This document shows, piece after piece, positions 31,559 through 40,498 of a stretch of DNA of 64,000 bases. The stretch's first letter is position 1. Each line of letters begins with the position of its first letter. The DNA comes from Lysobacter dokdonensis DS-58 (GTDB taxonomy: Bacteria; Pseudomonadota; Gammaproteobacteria; Xanthomonadales; Xanthomonadaceae): positions 124,001 through 188,000 of the forward strand of contig NZ_JRKJ01000021.1 in assembly GCF_000770795.1 (NCBI RefSeq). The letters run 5' to 3'. Under the pieces are notes generated by a model that ran no database searches, had not been told where the DNA came from, and was given only the letters and a program-made list of their open reading frames with translations. The translations under genes and the position numbers were made by a program.

Positions 31559-32155
31559 ATGACGACCAAGGCCGAAGAAAAAGCGCTCGACAAGTCCATC
31601 GCCGATACCTTCCCCGCGAGCGACCCGCCGTCGCAGTCGCAGCCGGTGACCGCGACGCCGACACAGCCGCAGGTGGCGTTGCGTCACACCGGCATCGACG
31701 GCGACGAGCTGCATGTGTATCGCGTGATCGAACCGCGCAAGGCGTCCGAGCCGTTCTCCGGGTCCGGCGCGGACGCGGGCGGGCGTTGGACGTCGCCGCG
31801 CACGCCCGGTGTGTATGCGTCGCTCTCGCCTGCCACGGCGATGCTCGAATACCTGGTGCACCTGGAAGGCGAAACGCCGGACGAGTTGCTGCTCGCGCAG
31901 GCGACGGTGCCGGTGGCCAACGTGCTTGCGCAACTCGACCTGCCGAGCGACTGGAAGGAACGCCCGTATCGCGACACCACGCGGCAGATCGGCGACAAGT
32001 GGGCGAAGGCGCAGGATTCGCTCGCGCTGCGCGTGCCGAGCGCGGTGTGCGACGGTGAGTGCAACATCCTGCTCAATCCGCAACACCCGGATTTCGCCAA
32101 ATTGCGGCTGGACCACCTGACGCCGCTGAAGCTCGATCCCCGCCTGCGCATCTGA
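31559..32155 (+). CDS. RES-domain protein with N-terminal DTFPASDPPS motif
   Basis: 198 residues. Residues 8-24 contain ALDKSIADTFPASDPPS, a short motif I recall from small proteobacterial proteins of unknown role. Residues about 50-185 are a RES domain: YRV near the start, GGRWTSP, GVYASLSPATAMLEYLVH, and a C-terminal S...LNPQHPD. Family knowledge: RES proteins of type II toxin-antitoxin pairs degrade NAD+. The R-x(n)-RW...Y...E signature residues are present. No Xre/MbcA (DUF2384) antitoxin gene is adjacent, so it is either solitary or not a toxin. Confidence 0.78.
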   Translation: MTTKAEEKALDKSIADTFPASDPPSQSQPVTATPTQPQVALRHTGIDGDELHVYRVIEPRKASEPFSGSGADAGGRWTSPRTPGVYASLSPATAMLEYLVHLEGETPDELLLAQATVPVANVLAQLDLPSDWKERPYRDTTRQIGDKWAKAQDSLALRVPSAVCDGECNILLNPQHPDFAKLRLDHLTPLKLDPRLRI

Positions 32156-32212
32156 CGCGGCCCGCAATCGCGACGACATCCGCGATGCGGAGTTCGTCCT
32201 GCAGCTGCCGGC

Positions 32213-32569
32213 TCAGTTGCCGCGGTAACGGCAACCGGACGTGCAGGTTTCGTTGACCACGATTTCCGACAGCTGCGGCAGCGCCGGCTTCAGGCGCGTC
32301 CAGATCCACTTGGCGAGGACTTCGCTCGTCGGGTTCTCGAGGCCGTCGATGTCATTCAGGTAGTGATGGTCAAGCTGGTCGTACAGCGGGCGGAAGGCCG
32401 ACTTGATGTCGGCGAAATCCATCACCCAGCCGGTGTCCGCGCCGGGCTCGCCGGAGACGTGGATCTCCACGCGGAACGAATGCCCGTGCAACCGCGCGCA
32501 CTTGTGGCCCGGCGGGACGTTCGGCAGCCGGTGTGCGGCTTCCAGCGTGAAGGATTTGAAGATGTCCAT
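32213..32569 (-). CDS. queD: 6-carboxytetrahydropterin synthase QueD
   Basis: 118 residues (E. coli QueD 121). Zinc ligands are His13 in EAAHRL and the pair in LHGHSF, with catalytic Cys24 upstream of them; [13 protein letters not shown] carries the family's substrate Glu region. It converts dihydroneopterin triphosphate to 6-carboxytetrahydropterin, the first step to queuosine/7-deazaguanine. Other que genes are not adjacent. Convergent with the RES gene. Confidence 0.93.
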   Translation of the reverse strand: MDIFKSFTLEAAHRLPNVPPGHKCARLHGHSFRVEIHVSGEPGADTGWVMDFADIKSAFRPLYDQLDHHYLNDIDGLENPTSEVLAKWIWTRLKPALPQLSEIVVNETCTSGCRYRGN

Positions 32570-32682
32570 GCCGCGATTCTAATCGCCTCCGCAAAATCCC
32601 GGTGGATCGCTGCGTAGAACTACGGACGCGCCCGGCGGCGCGGGCCGCCATCCTGCGGATCGAACCCAACGGGAGTGCGTCC

Positions 32683-33696
32683 ATGCGCCTGGTCCTGCCT
32701 GTGTTGCTGGCATTCGCGGTCGCGGCCTCGGCCCAGGAAGGCGGGGCGCCGGTCACAGCGGAGAACTTCGGCCGCGCGGCGACCGACATCGCCTTCGCCA
32801 ATGCCGTGCAGCACGGCGGATTCGGCAAGTTCGACCACAACCGCGCACTCACACCCCTCGACAAGCAACTGGTCGTGCGGCAGAACCGCGACACGTTGTA
32901 TTCGGCCGCGGTCTTCGACCTCGATGCCGGACCGGTGACGGTCACGCTGCCGGACGTCGGCAAACGCTTCCTGTCCATGCAGGTGTTCGACGAAGACCAG
33001 TACACATACCAAGTGGCCTACGCACCGGGGCGCTACACGTTCACGCGCGACAAGATCGGCTCGCGCTACGTGATGGTCGCGCTGCGCATCCTGGTGAATC
33101 CGGAGGACGCAGCGGACCTTGGCGCGGTGCATGCGCTGCAGGACGCGACGAAGGTCGAGCAGCCCGGCGGCCCGGGCACATTCGACGTGCCGAAGTGGAG
33201 CATGGCCGACATCGCGAAGATCACCGACGCGCTCACCGTGCTCGGCGATACGTTGCCCGACAAGAACCGCATGTTCGGCAAGAAATCCGAAGTCGACCCC
33301 GTGCGTCGCCTCATCGGTGTCGCAACCGCGTGGGGCGGCAATCCGGAGAAGGACGCGACCTACCTCAACTTCACGCCGGCGAAGAACGACGGAAAGACGG
33401 TGTACACGTTGAACGTGAAGGACGTGCCGGTCGACGGATTCTGGTCGGTCACCGTGTACGACGCGAAAGGGTTCTTCCAGCCCAATCCGCAGAATGCGTA
33501 TTCGTTCAACAACCTCACCGCGAAAAAATCGCCCGACGGATCGATCGCGATCCGATTCGGCGGCTGCGATGGCAGCGCACCGAATTGCCTGCCGATCACG
33601 CCGGGGTGGAATTACCTGGTGCGGTTGTATCGACCGCACGCGGAAGTCCTGGACGGAAAATGGAAGTTCCCGGACGCCGTGCCCGTGCAGGGATGA
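32683..33696 (+). CDS. Exported DUF1254/DUF1214 protein
   Basis: 337 residues from ATG 32683 with a signal peptide ending ASAQ. The DUF1254 part (about 30-130: NRDTLYSAAVFDLDAGPVTV, FLSMQVFDEDQYTY) and the C-terminal DUF1214 part (about 230-335: DGFWSVTVYDAKGFFQPNP, ITPGWNYLVRLYRPHAEVLDG) are both complete. The family is widespread, periplasmic and of unknown function. Its stop abuts the stop of the convergent YceI gene. Confidence 0.85.
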   Translation: MRLVLPVLLAFAVAASAQEGGAPVTAENFGRAATDIAFANAVQHGGFGKFDHNRALTPLDKQLVVRQNRDTLYSAAVFDLDAGPVTVTLPDVGKRFLSMQVFDEDQYTYQVAYAPGRYTFTRDKIGSRYVMVALRILVNPEDAADLGAVHALQDATKVEQPGGPGTFDVPKWSMADIAKITDALTVLGDTLPDKNRMFGKKSEVDPVRRLIGVATAWGGNPEKDATYLNFTPAKNDGKTVYTLNVKDVPVDGFWSVTVYDAKGFFQPNPQNAYSFNNLTAKKSPDGSIAIRFGGCDGSAPNCLPITPGWNYLVRLYRPHAEVLDGKWKFPDAVPVQG

Positions 33697-34293
33697 TCAT
33701 TCGGCCGCGACCGCCTCCACCTGGATGCGTAGCGCGACCGTCATGTCGAATCCGTAATCCTTGCCCGCGTCGATGCCGAACTGCGAGCGGTCGATCGTCG
33801 CTTCGGCATCGGCGCCGAACCAGTCGCGCTTGTTCATCGGATGCGGCATGCACTTGAAGCGCGTGATGCGCAGTTCGACCGGGCGCGTGACGCCGTGCAG
33901 CGTGAGCTCGCCCAGCACGGTGGCCGGCTTGCCGCCTTCGAACTTCGCGAACTTGCCGCGGTAGATCGCCTTGGGGAACTTCGCGGCATCGAACATCTCC
34001 GGCTTGAGCGCCTCGCTGTTCAACAGGTCCAGGCCGTAATCGATGCTGTCGATGTCGATCGTGATTTCCACCGAGCCGGTGCCCGCCGTCTTGTCGACGG
34101 CCACCGTGCCGGAGGTGCGATTGAACTTGCCGCGCCAGTGCGACAGGCCCATGTGGTCGGCCTCGAACGACGGATAGGTGTGCTGCGGGTCGATTTCGTA
34201 GGTCACTTCGGCGGCGGAGGCGAGCGGCGGGTCCATCGCCGCGGCGGCGATGAGCAGGCTGGCGGCGAGCAGGGAAGCGGTCTGGTGGCGCAT
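33697..34293 (-). CDS. YceI-family periplasmic lipid-binding-like protein
   Basis: 198 residues from ATG 34293, with a signal peptide ending ASAAE. The YceI fold follows: YEIDPQHTYPSFEADHMG, LSHWRGKFNRTSG, LKPEMFDAAKFP and GELTLHGVTRPVEL are family landmarks. These lipocalin-like barrels bind isoprenoids in the periplasm and respond to pH or osmotic stress in some species. It lies 80 bp downstream of the KdpE-like regulator on the same strand and could be its co-transcribed target. Confidence 0.93.
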   Translation of the reverse strand: MRHQTASLLAASLLIAAAAMDPPLASAAEVTYEIDPQHTYPSFEADHMGLSHWRGKFNRTSGTVAVDKTAGTGSVEITIDIDSIDYGLDLLNSEALKPEMFDAAKFPKAIYRGKFAKFEGGKPATVLGELTLHGVTRPVELRITRFKCMPHPMNKRDWFGADAEATIDRSQFGIDAGKDYGFDMTVALRIQVEAVAAE

Positions 34294-34373
34294 GGCGCGG
34301 CCTCGTGGAGGTGGGGTGTGTCCCATTCGACGAGCGAAGGCGGCGGGAATCGACATCGCCCCGCGGAAACCGA

Positions 34374-35108
34374 TCATTCCGTGCGGACGAGCCCCTCCGG
34401 CGCCCCGGCCAGGGCGTCGCCGTCGATCCGCAGTCGGAGGCCGACGCCGGGTTCGGTGAGGATCCACCGAGGCGCGGTCGCGTCGTCGCCGAGCTTCTGG
34501 CGCAACTTGGCCACCAGGATGCGCAGATAGTGCGTGTCCTGTTCGTAGGTCGGTCCCCACAATTCCCGCAGCAGGCGCGACTGCGTGACGACGACGCCGG
34601 CGTTGCGCGCGAGCACCGCCAGCAATGCGTACTCCTTGGGCGTCAACGTCACGGGCGTGTTGCCGAGCGCGACGATGCGGTTGGCCAGGTCGATGCGCAG
34701 ATACCCGTCGTCGAGGTAGGCGCGCTGCGCGACGGGATGCCGGGAGCGCAGGTTCGCGCGGATCCGCGCAAGCAGCTCCTGCACGCCGAACGGCTTGGTC
34801 ACGTAGTCGTCGGCGCCGCCGTCGAGCGCGGCGACCTTCTCGGACTCCTCCGCACGCACGCTCAACGCGATGACAGGGGTGGAGGCGTCGCGTCGGATAT
34901 GCGCGAGGACATCCAGCCCGCTCACATCGGGCAAGCCGATGTCGAGCAGCACCAGCGAAGCGCCGCGCTGCGCGAAGGACTCGAGCCCCTGGCGGCCGGT
35001 CGCAGCGGAATCGACCGTGTAACCGTGCGAGCGCAGCACGCGCGTGAGGAACGCGCGCAGTTCCGGCTCGTCGTCGATGACGAGGATGTTCTGCGGACGC
35101 TCGCTCAT
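34374..35108 (-). CDS. OmpR/KdpE-family response regulator
   Basis: 244 residues. Receiver (about 1-120) with phospho-Asp in LVLLDIGLPDVSG and GADDYVTKPF; winged-helix output (about 135-235) with LTPKEYALLAVLARNAG and DTHYLRILVAKLRQKL, the latter very KdpE-like. Its start overlaps the kinase stop by four bases. No kdpFABC genes are in the window, so the target is not established despite the similarity. Confidence 0.9.
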   Translation of the reverse strand: MSERPQNILVIDDEPELRAFLTRVLRSHGYTVDSAATGRQGLESFAQRGASLVLLDIGLPDVSGLDVLAHIRRDASTPVIALSVRAEESEKVAALDGGADDYVTKPFGVQELLARIRANLRSRHPVAQRAYLDDGYLRIDLANRIVALGNTPVTLTPKEYALLAVLARNAGVVVTQSRLLRELWGPTYEQDTHYLRILVAKLRQKLGDDATAPRWILTEPGVGLRLRIDGDALAGAPEGLVRTE

Positions 35109-35887
35109 CGCGCGCCCTTCCGCACTGCCTCCTGCATCGGCAACGTCAACACCACGCGCGTGCCGACGCGGCCGCATTCCGGCGCGCAGGCGGTGACGTC
35201 GCCGCCGTGCGCGCGCAGGATGCCGCGACTGATTGCAAGGCCGAGTCCGGAGCCGGCGCGACCGAGCGACTGGGGATCGTCGCTGACGAACATGCCGAAC
35301 ACATGCTCGCGCTGGTCCGGGGCGATGCCGGGTCCTGCATCGGTCACGTCGATCCGCGTGTTCGCCGCTGCGTCCTGCGCGATGCGCAGTTCGACCGGCG
35401 TATTCGGCGGCGAGAATTTGACGGCGTTGTCCAGCACGTTCAACACGGCCTGCTCGACGAACGGCCCGTTCGCGTGCACCGGACGCAGCGGCGATGCGAT
35501 GTCGATGCGCACGCGCGCTTCGTCGCGATAGCGACGCAGGCGTTCGACCGCCGAACCGACGATCTCGTCGATCCCGATCCAGTCGCATGCAAGGCGCGCG
35601 CTTCCACCCACGAAAAGGCGCGTCGCGCTGAAAAGCCCTTGCACGTATTCGTCCATCCGCACGCACTCGCGACGGATCGCGCGCAGGTACGCATGCCGGT
35701 CGTCGTCGGCCAGGTGCACGAACGAGTCGTGCAACACCTCCGACGCGCCGAGGATGACGGACAGCGGATTGCGCAGGTCGTGCGATACCGAGGCCAGCAA
35801 CGCCGACGGCAATGCGAGCGCATCGGCCACGACGCCATGCGTCGCCGCTTGCGCGTGCTGCATCTGGTTGTGCGTTGCGTTCTGCAT
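35105..35887 (-). CDS. Soluble KdpD-C-terminus-like histidine kinase
   Basis: 260 residues, no membrane helices or sensor domain. HisKA with ASVSHDLRNPLSVILGA (about 32-50), HATPase with LNVLDNAVKFSPP, DAGPGI and GSGLGLAISRGI. It corresponds to the catalytic end of KdpD, without the KdpD/USP/DUF4118 input parts. First gene of a leftward operon with the KdpE-like regulator, and divergent from the KaiC-like gene across 179 bp. An inferred trimmed KdpDE-type system with an unknown signal. Confidence 0.88.
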   Translation of the reverse strand: MQNATHNQMQHAQAATHGVVADALALPSALLASVSHDLRNPLSVILGASEVLHDSFVHLADDDRHAYLRAIRRECVRMDEYVQGLFSATRLFVGGSARLACDWIGIDEIVGSAVERLRRYRDEARVRIDIASPLRPVHANGPFVEQAVLNVLDNAVKFSPPNTPVELRIAQDAAANTRIDVTDAGPGIAPDQREHVFGMFVSDDPQSLGRAGSGLGLAISRGILRAHGGDVTACAPECGRVGTRVVLTLPMQEAVRKGAR

Positions 35888-36066
35888 TCGTGTGGTCGCT
35901 TCCCGTTCTCCGAGGGGCGCGGATTTTTTAGCGGGGTGCGACTGACCCGCAACCGAACGACCTGAATTTTTACGTCATCTTTACGCGATTTCACGCGCTC
36001 TCGACTTCACGTTGGCAACTGGTTCGTGAAGACTGGTCGACCGTGACATGACGCCAGGGGACGGCA

Positions 36067-37572
36067 GTGCATGCACACCCGCCACAAGGCGCAAGACTCA
36101 TGATCGCGACACCCATCGGCACCGGCATCGCCGGGCTCGACACCGTGCTCGGCGGTGGCTACACACCCCGCCGTCTTTATCTCATCGAAGGCTTGCCGGG
36201 CTCGGGCAAGACGACACTCGCAATGCAATTCCTCATGGCCGGGCGCGACCTGGGGGAGCGCGTGTTGTACGTGTCGTTGTCGGAAACCGAGCAGGAACTG
36301 CGCGAGATGGCGTCCTCGCACGGCTGGACGCTCGACGGCGTCTCCCTGTACGAGCCGCTCGCCAACGCAGAGCGCATGTCGAGCGATGCGCAGTACACGA
36401 TGTTCCATCCCTCCGAGGTCGAGCTCGCCGATACCACGCAACGCATCCTGCGGCACATCGAGGAATTCCGCCCGGACCGCCTCGTGTTCGATTCGCTTGG
36501 CGAGCTGCGGCTGCTGTCGGGATCGCCGCTGCGGTATCGCCGGCAGGTGCTCGCGCTCAAGCAGTACTTTTCCGAACTGGCGTGCACGACGTTGCTGCTC
36601 GACGACATCGGGCCGGCCGACCAGGGCATGCACGTGCACACCATCGTGCACGGCGTGCTGCGGCTGCAGGCGGTGGACGCGGCCTTCGGCGGCGACAGGC
36701 GACGCCTGCGCGTGGGCAAGTTCCGCGGACGGCGGTTCATCGGCGGGTACCACGACTATCGGATCGAGACCGGCGGCCTGCTGGTCTTCCCGCGACTGGT
36801 CGCATCCGACTACCGCCGCGAGGCGCCGCAGGATCGCATCGGCACCGGGATGGCGCAGCTCGACACCCTGTTCGGCGGCGGCCTCTCGCGCGGGACGAGC
36901 ACGCTGCTGATCGGCGCGGCCGGCACGGGCAAATCGTCGCTGGCGACGCTGATCGCGTGCGCGGCGGCCGACCGCGGCGAGCGCACGGCGATCTTCGCCT
37001 TCGACGAGAGCGTGCGCGCCTTCATCACGCGTTCGGAAGGGTTGGGGTTTCCCGTCGTGCAGCGCATGGAGGAAGGATTGATATCGCTGCGTGCGATCGA
37101 TCCGGCGGAGCTGTCCTCGGGCGAGTTCACGCAGGTGATCCGGGACGCGGTCGAACGCGACGAGGTCCGCGTGGTCGTGATCGACAGCCTCAACGGCTAT
37201 CTCAACGCAATGCCGGGCGAACAGCACATGCTGTTGCAGTTGCACGACCTGCTCGCGTACCTGGGCTCGCTGGGGATCATCACGCTCCTGGTCAGTGCGC
37301 AACTCGGCCTGATCGGCACGATGAGCAACCGCGTGGACGTGAGCTACCTCGCCGATGGCGTCGTGCTGTTGCGTTACTACGAGGCGGAAGGCGAAGTCCG
37401 CCAGGCCATTTCGGTGCTCAAGCAGCGCACGGGCGAGCACGAGCGGACGATCCGGCCGTTCCGGATGTCCTCGCGCGGCTTCGAGATCGGCGAGCCCCTG
37501 CGCGAACTGCGCGGCGTGCTCACCGGCGTCCCGCAGGAGCGCACGCCGGCGCCGGACACGCTGCGGCGCTGA
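36067..37572 (+). CDS. KaiC-like double RecA-domain ATPase
   Basis: 501 residues from GTG 36067 (AGGGGA five bases upstream; ATG 36100 is an alternative). Two tandem KaiC domains: Walker A1 GLPGSGKTT (Lys48) and Walker A2 GAAGTGKSS (Lys289), with Walker-B-like LVFDS and VVVIDS. The paired catalytic Glu of cyanobacterial KaiC are altered (LSETE, FDESV), and no Ser-Thr autophosphorylation pair is evident near DVSYLADGVVLL. No KaiA/KaiB is present. KaiC-like proteins beside sensor kinases occur in many proteobacteria. Two kinase genes follow at once (gap three bases). Confidence 0.88.
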   Translation: MHAHPPQGARLMIATPIGTGIAGLDTVLGGGYTPRRLYLIEGLPGSGKTTLAMQFLMAGRDLGERVLYVSLSETEQELREMASSHGWTLDGVSLYEPLANAERMSSDAQYTMFHPSEVELADTTQRILRHIEEFRPDRLVFDSLGELRLLSGSPLRYRRQVLALKQYFSELACTTLLLDDIGPADQGMHVHTIVHGVLRLQAVDAAFGGDRRRLRVGKFRGRRFIGGYHDYRIETGGLLVFPRLVASDYRREAPQDRIGTGMAQLDTLFGGGLSRGTSTLLIGAAGTGKSSLATLIACAAADRGERTAIFAFDESVRAFITRSEGLGFPVVQRMEEGLISLRAIDPAELSSGEFTQVIRDAVERDEVRVVVIDSLNGYLNAMPGEQHMLLQLHDLLAYLGSLGIITLLVSAQLGLIGTMSNRVDVSYLADGVVLLRYYEAEGEVRQAISVLKQRTGEHERTIRPFRMSSRGFEIGEPLRELRGVLTGVPQERTPAPDTLRR

Positions 37573-37575
37573 TCG

Positions 37576-39153
37576 ATGCAGACGATCGAGGCCAGCGAAC
37601 GGGGCGACGATTCCGGGCTGCGGATCCTGTTGTTGCTGCCCACGCAGCGCGATACGCAGTTGGCGGCGCGCGTCCTGCGCGAAGAGGGCATGGCCGCGAC
37701 CGAATGCAGGGATGACGATGCATTGCGCGATGCGTTGCGCGAGCCGGCCGGCGCGGTGTTCATCGCGGAGGAATGGTTGACCCATGGCGCGCACGCATTC
37801 CTGGCCGACATCCTCGCGCGCCAGCCGGCGTGGTCTGACCTGCCCGTCGTCGTGGTGGCGCGCAGCAACAGCGATTCTGTGCAACTGGCGCGCTTGCTCG
37901 ACACGCTCGGCAATGCCTCCATGCTGGAACGCCCGGCACGCGTGGCGGCGCTCACCAGCGCGGCGCGCACGGCCTTGCGCGCCAGGCAACGCCAGTACCA
38001 GATCCGCGCGCAATTGGAGGATCTCGAACGCGCGCGGGCCGAGCTCGACGCCGCCGCGCGTCGCAAGGACGAGTTTCTCGCGATGCTCGGCCACGAGCTG
38101 CGAAACCCGCTGGCGCCGATCCGCAACGCCATCGAAGTGTTGCTCCGCGAAGAGCAGCAGCCGCGTTCGCGCACGATGCTCGGGATGATGCGGCGCCAGG
38201 TGGACCACATGGTGCGCCTGGTGGAAGACCTGGTGGACGTCGCACGCCTGACGCAGGGGACCATCGAACTGCGATTGCAGCCGACGTCCATTCCCGAAGT
38301 GCTGCAGTCGGCGATCGCGCTGAGCCGTCCGCTCGTCGAATCGGGCGGCCACGCGCTGGACATCGACATCCCCGAGGATGCCCTGCTGGCGATGGCCGAT
38401 TCCACCCGCCTGTCGCAGGTGTTCAGCAACCTCCTCAACAATGCGGCCAAGTATTCCTCGCCCAACGGCGCGATCCGGCTCTCGTTGTTGCGCGACGGCA
38501 ACGAGGCGGTGGTGCGCGTGGCCGACCGCGGGATCGGGATCGAGCCGGCGATGTTGCCGCGCATCTTCGAGTTGTTCACGCAGGGCCGCCATCTGCCGCA
38601 TCACGCGCGGGGCGGCCTCGGAATCGGGTTGACGCTGGTGCGCAGCCTGGTGCGGATGCACAACGGCGTGATCGAAGCGCGCAGCGACGGTCCCGGGCAG
38701 GGTTCCGAATTCACGGTGCGGCTGCCCTTGTTGCGCAACGCCGTCGCGCGCAACCCGGTGCGCGCGCCAGACCTCACGGTGCCCGGCGCCTTGCGCGTGC
38801 TGGTCGTCGACGACAATGTCGATGCCGCTGAAACGATGGGCTTGCTGCTGGGCGTGCTCGGTGTCGAACACGCGATCGCCTTCGACGGAGCCGATGCATT
38901 GCGACGGGTGGACGGCGCGGCGCCCGATGCCGTGCTGCTCGACCTGGGGATGCCGGGCATGGATGGGTTCGAAGTCGCGCGGCGCATTCGCGCGCGACAT
39001 CCCGAGGTCGCCCTGGTTGCGTTGACGGGGTGGAGCCAGGCCGAGGACGTCGCGCGCACGCGGGCGGCCGGTTTCTCCGAACACCTGAGCAAGCCCGTGA
39101 GCCCGGCCGCGTTGACCGCGCTGCTCCGGCGCCTGCGTGCGAAGGGCGCGTGA
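37576..39153 (+). CDS. Hybrid histidine kinase: pseudo-receiver, HisKA, HATPase, REC
   Basis: 525 residues, soluble. An N-terminal receiver-like fold (about 14-130) lacks the phospho-Asp (GAVFIAEEWL in its place). Then comes a coiled coil, HisKA LGHELRNPLAPI, HATPase (NNAAKYSS, DRGIGI, GGLGIGLTLV) and a C-terminal receiver (VLLDLGMPGMDG). It starts three bases after the KaiC-like gene, so the pseudo-receiver is a plausible docking site for KaiC, comparable in concept to SasA/CikA input domains (inference). Confidence 0.88.
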   Translation: MQTIEASERGDDSGLRILLLLPTQRDTQLAARVLREEGMAATECRDDDALRDALREPAGAVFIAEEWLTHGAHAFLADILARQPAWSDLPVVVVARSNSDSVQLARLLDTLGNASMLERPARVAALTSAARTALRARQRQYQIRAQLEDLERARAELDAAARRKDEFLAMLGHELRNPLAPIRNAIEVLLREEQQPRSRTMLGMMRRQVDHMVRLVEDLVDVARLTQGTIELRLQPTSIPEVLQSAIALSRPLVESGGHALDIDIPEDALLAMADSTRLSQVFSNLLNNAAKYSSPNGAIRLSLLRDGNEAVVRVADRGIGIEPAMLPRIFELFTQGRHLPHHARGGLGIGLTLVRSLVRMHNGVIEARSDGPGQGSEFTVRLPLLRNAVARNPVRAPDLTVPGALRVLVVDDNVDAAETMGLLLGVLGVEHAIAFDGADALRRVDGAAPDAVLLDLGMPGMDGFEVARRIRARHPEVALVALTGWSQAEDVARTRAAGFSEHLSKPVSPAALTALLRRLRAKGA

Positions 39154-39209
39154 ACGCGCGATTGCGCGATATCGACAGGCGTCACGTACGCTTGGGTAGC
39201 ATTGGACGC

Positions 39210-40448
39210 ATGTCCACGCAGCCACGGCCGCCGGCACTGGAGATCATCGAGATCGTGCGACAGCTTGCGTCGTGCGATGCGGTGGAGGATGTCGTGCGCG
39301 TGCTCGCCGTTTCGACGCGGCAGCACGTCGGCGCCGACGGCGTGTCGGTGGTGATGCGCGACGGCGATCGCGCGCGCTACCTCGAGGAAGACGCCATCGG
39401 TGCGTTGTGGAAGGGGCAGGACTTCCCGGCCGACGCATGCATCTCCGGTTGGGCGATGAAGCACGGCGAGCAGGTCGTCGTTCCCGACACGCGTGAAGAC
39501 GCACGCATCCCGCAAACCCTGTACGAAGCCACTTTCGTCCGTAGCCTGGTCATGACGCCGATCGAATGCGCGGGCGAGGTGATCGGCGCGCTCGGTGCCT
39601 ATTGGTCGCGGCCGCGCACGCCATCGCGCGAGGAATGCGCGACGCTCGATGCGATCGCGAATTCCGCGGCGCTCGCGCTCGTCAACGTGCGGCTGCTCGC
39701 GGAGATCAAGCTGGACGAGCATCGCAAGGAACGGTTCCTCGACGGGCTCGCCAACGAACTCGGCGCGCTTGTCGGCCCGTTGCGCACGTCCCTGCACACG
39801 CAGCGGCATTCGACCGACGACGCGGCGCTGCGTCGCGCGGGCGAGGTGATCGTGCAACAACTCGCGGGCCACGCGCGATTGATCGATCACCTGCGCGACA
39901 CGAGTGCGCTCCTGTCCGGCAAGGACGACCCCGCGTTCTGGCCGATCGACCTGTCCGATCCGATCGCGCGCGCTGTGGAGGAACGTCGCGGCGCGGCCAC
40001 CGCGGCGGACGTCGACCTCGACCTGCGCAAACCGTCGACGCCCCTGCCGGTGCTCGGTGACGAACACCGCCTCACGCAGGCGATCGGGCACGTGCTCGAC
40101 AACAGCCTGCGTTTCACACCGCCGGGCGGGCGGATCACGGTCGCGGCCGCCGTCATCGGTTCGTGCGTGGTCGTGGAGATCGTCGACACCGGCGTGGGGA
40201 TTTCGCGACAGGTGCTGCCGCATCTGTTCGAACCGTTCTATCGCCCCGAACACGAGCCGGAGAACAGCGCATCGGGCCTGGGCCTCGGCCTGAGCCTGGT
40301 GGCGCGCATCGCGCGCACGCACGGCGGCACCGCGAGCATCCAGAGCGAAGGCGCGGGGCACGGCACGCGGGTGACGTTGCGGATCCCGTTGCTCGACCTG
40401 CGCGAGACCGCGCCGGTGCGCGCATCGCGGGCGCCGTCGCCGGGTTGA
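39210..40448 (+). CDS. GAF-domain histidine-kinase-like protein lacking the phospho-acceptor His
   Basis: 412 residues from ATG 39210 (GTG 39150, overlapping the previous stop, is an alternative). A GAF domain (about 12-160) is followed by a dimerisation helix in which Asn182 stands where the HisKA His should be (FLDGLANELGALVGPL). The HATPase keeps its boxes (LDNSLRFTPPGG, DTGVGI, GLGLGLSLVARIARTHGG). It can probably bind ATP but not autophosphorylate in the usual way. Third gene of the KaiC-like operon; a terminator follows. Confidence 0.85.
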   Translation: MSTQPRPPALEIIEIVRQLASCDAVEDVVRVLAVSTRQHVGADGVSVVMRDGDRARYLEEDAIGALWKGQDFPADACISGWAMKHGEQVVVPDTREDARIPQTLYEATFVRSLVMTPIECAGEVIGALGAYWSRPRTPSREECATLDAIANSAALALVNVRLLAEIKLDEHRKERFLDGLANELGALVGPLRTSLHTQRHSTDDAALRRAGEVIVQQLAGHARLIDHLRDTSALLSGKDDPAFWPIDLSDPIARAVEERRGAATAADVDLDLRKPSTPLPVLGDEHRLTQAIGHVLDNSLRFTPPGGRITVAAAVIGSCVVVEIVDTGVGISRQVLPHLFEPFYRPEHEPENSASGLGLGLSLVARIARTHGGTASIQSEGAGHGTRVTLRIPLLDLRETAPVRASRAPSPG

Positions 40449-40466
40449 TGGTCCGCCGAAAATGCG

Positions 40467-40491
40467 AAAGGCCCGCGCAACGGCGGGCCTT
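40467..40491. terminator. Bidirectional terminator
   Basis: AAGGCCCGC-gcaac-GCGGGCCTT lies between the KaiC operon and the leftward tRNA gene; it can end both transcripts. Confidence 0.8.
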
Positions 40492-40498
40492 CGACGAG

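Noticed and set aside
31559-32155. Calling a complete RES-Xre toxin-antitoxin locus
   Set aside because: No antitoxin-like reading frame occurs on either side within plausible distance.
34374-35887. Naming the two-component pair kdpDE
   Set aside because: The kinase lacks the KdpD and USP input domains and there is no kdpFABC; similarity of the catalytic parts alone is not enough.
36007-39237. 1076-codon minus-strand open frame across the KaiC and hybrid-kinase genes
   Set aside because: Antisense artefact rich in Arg, His and Gln, with no ribosome site or domain; the plus-strand genes are well supported.
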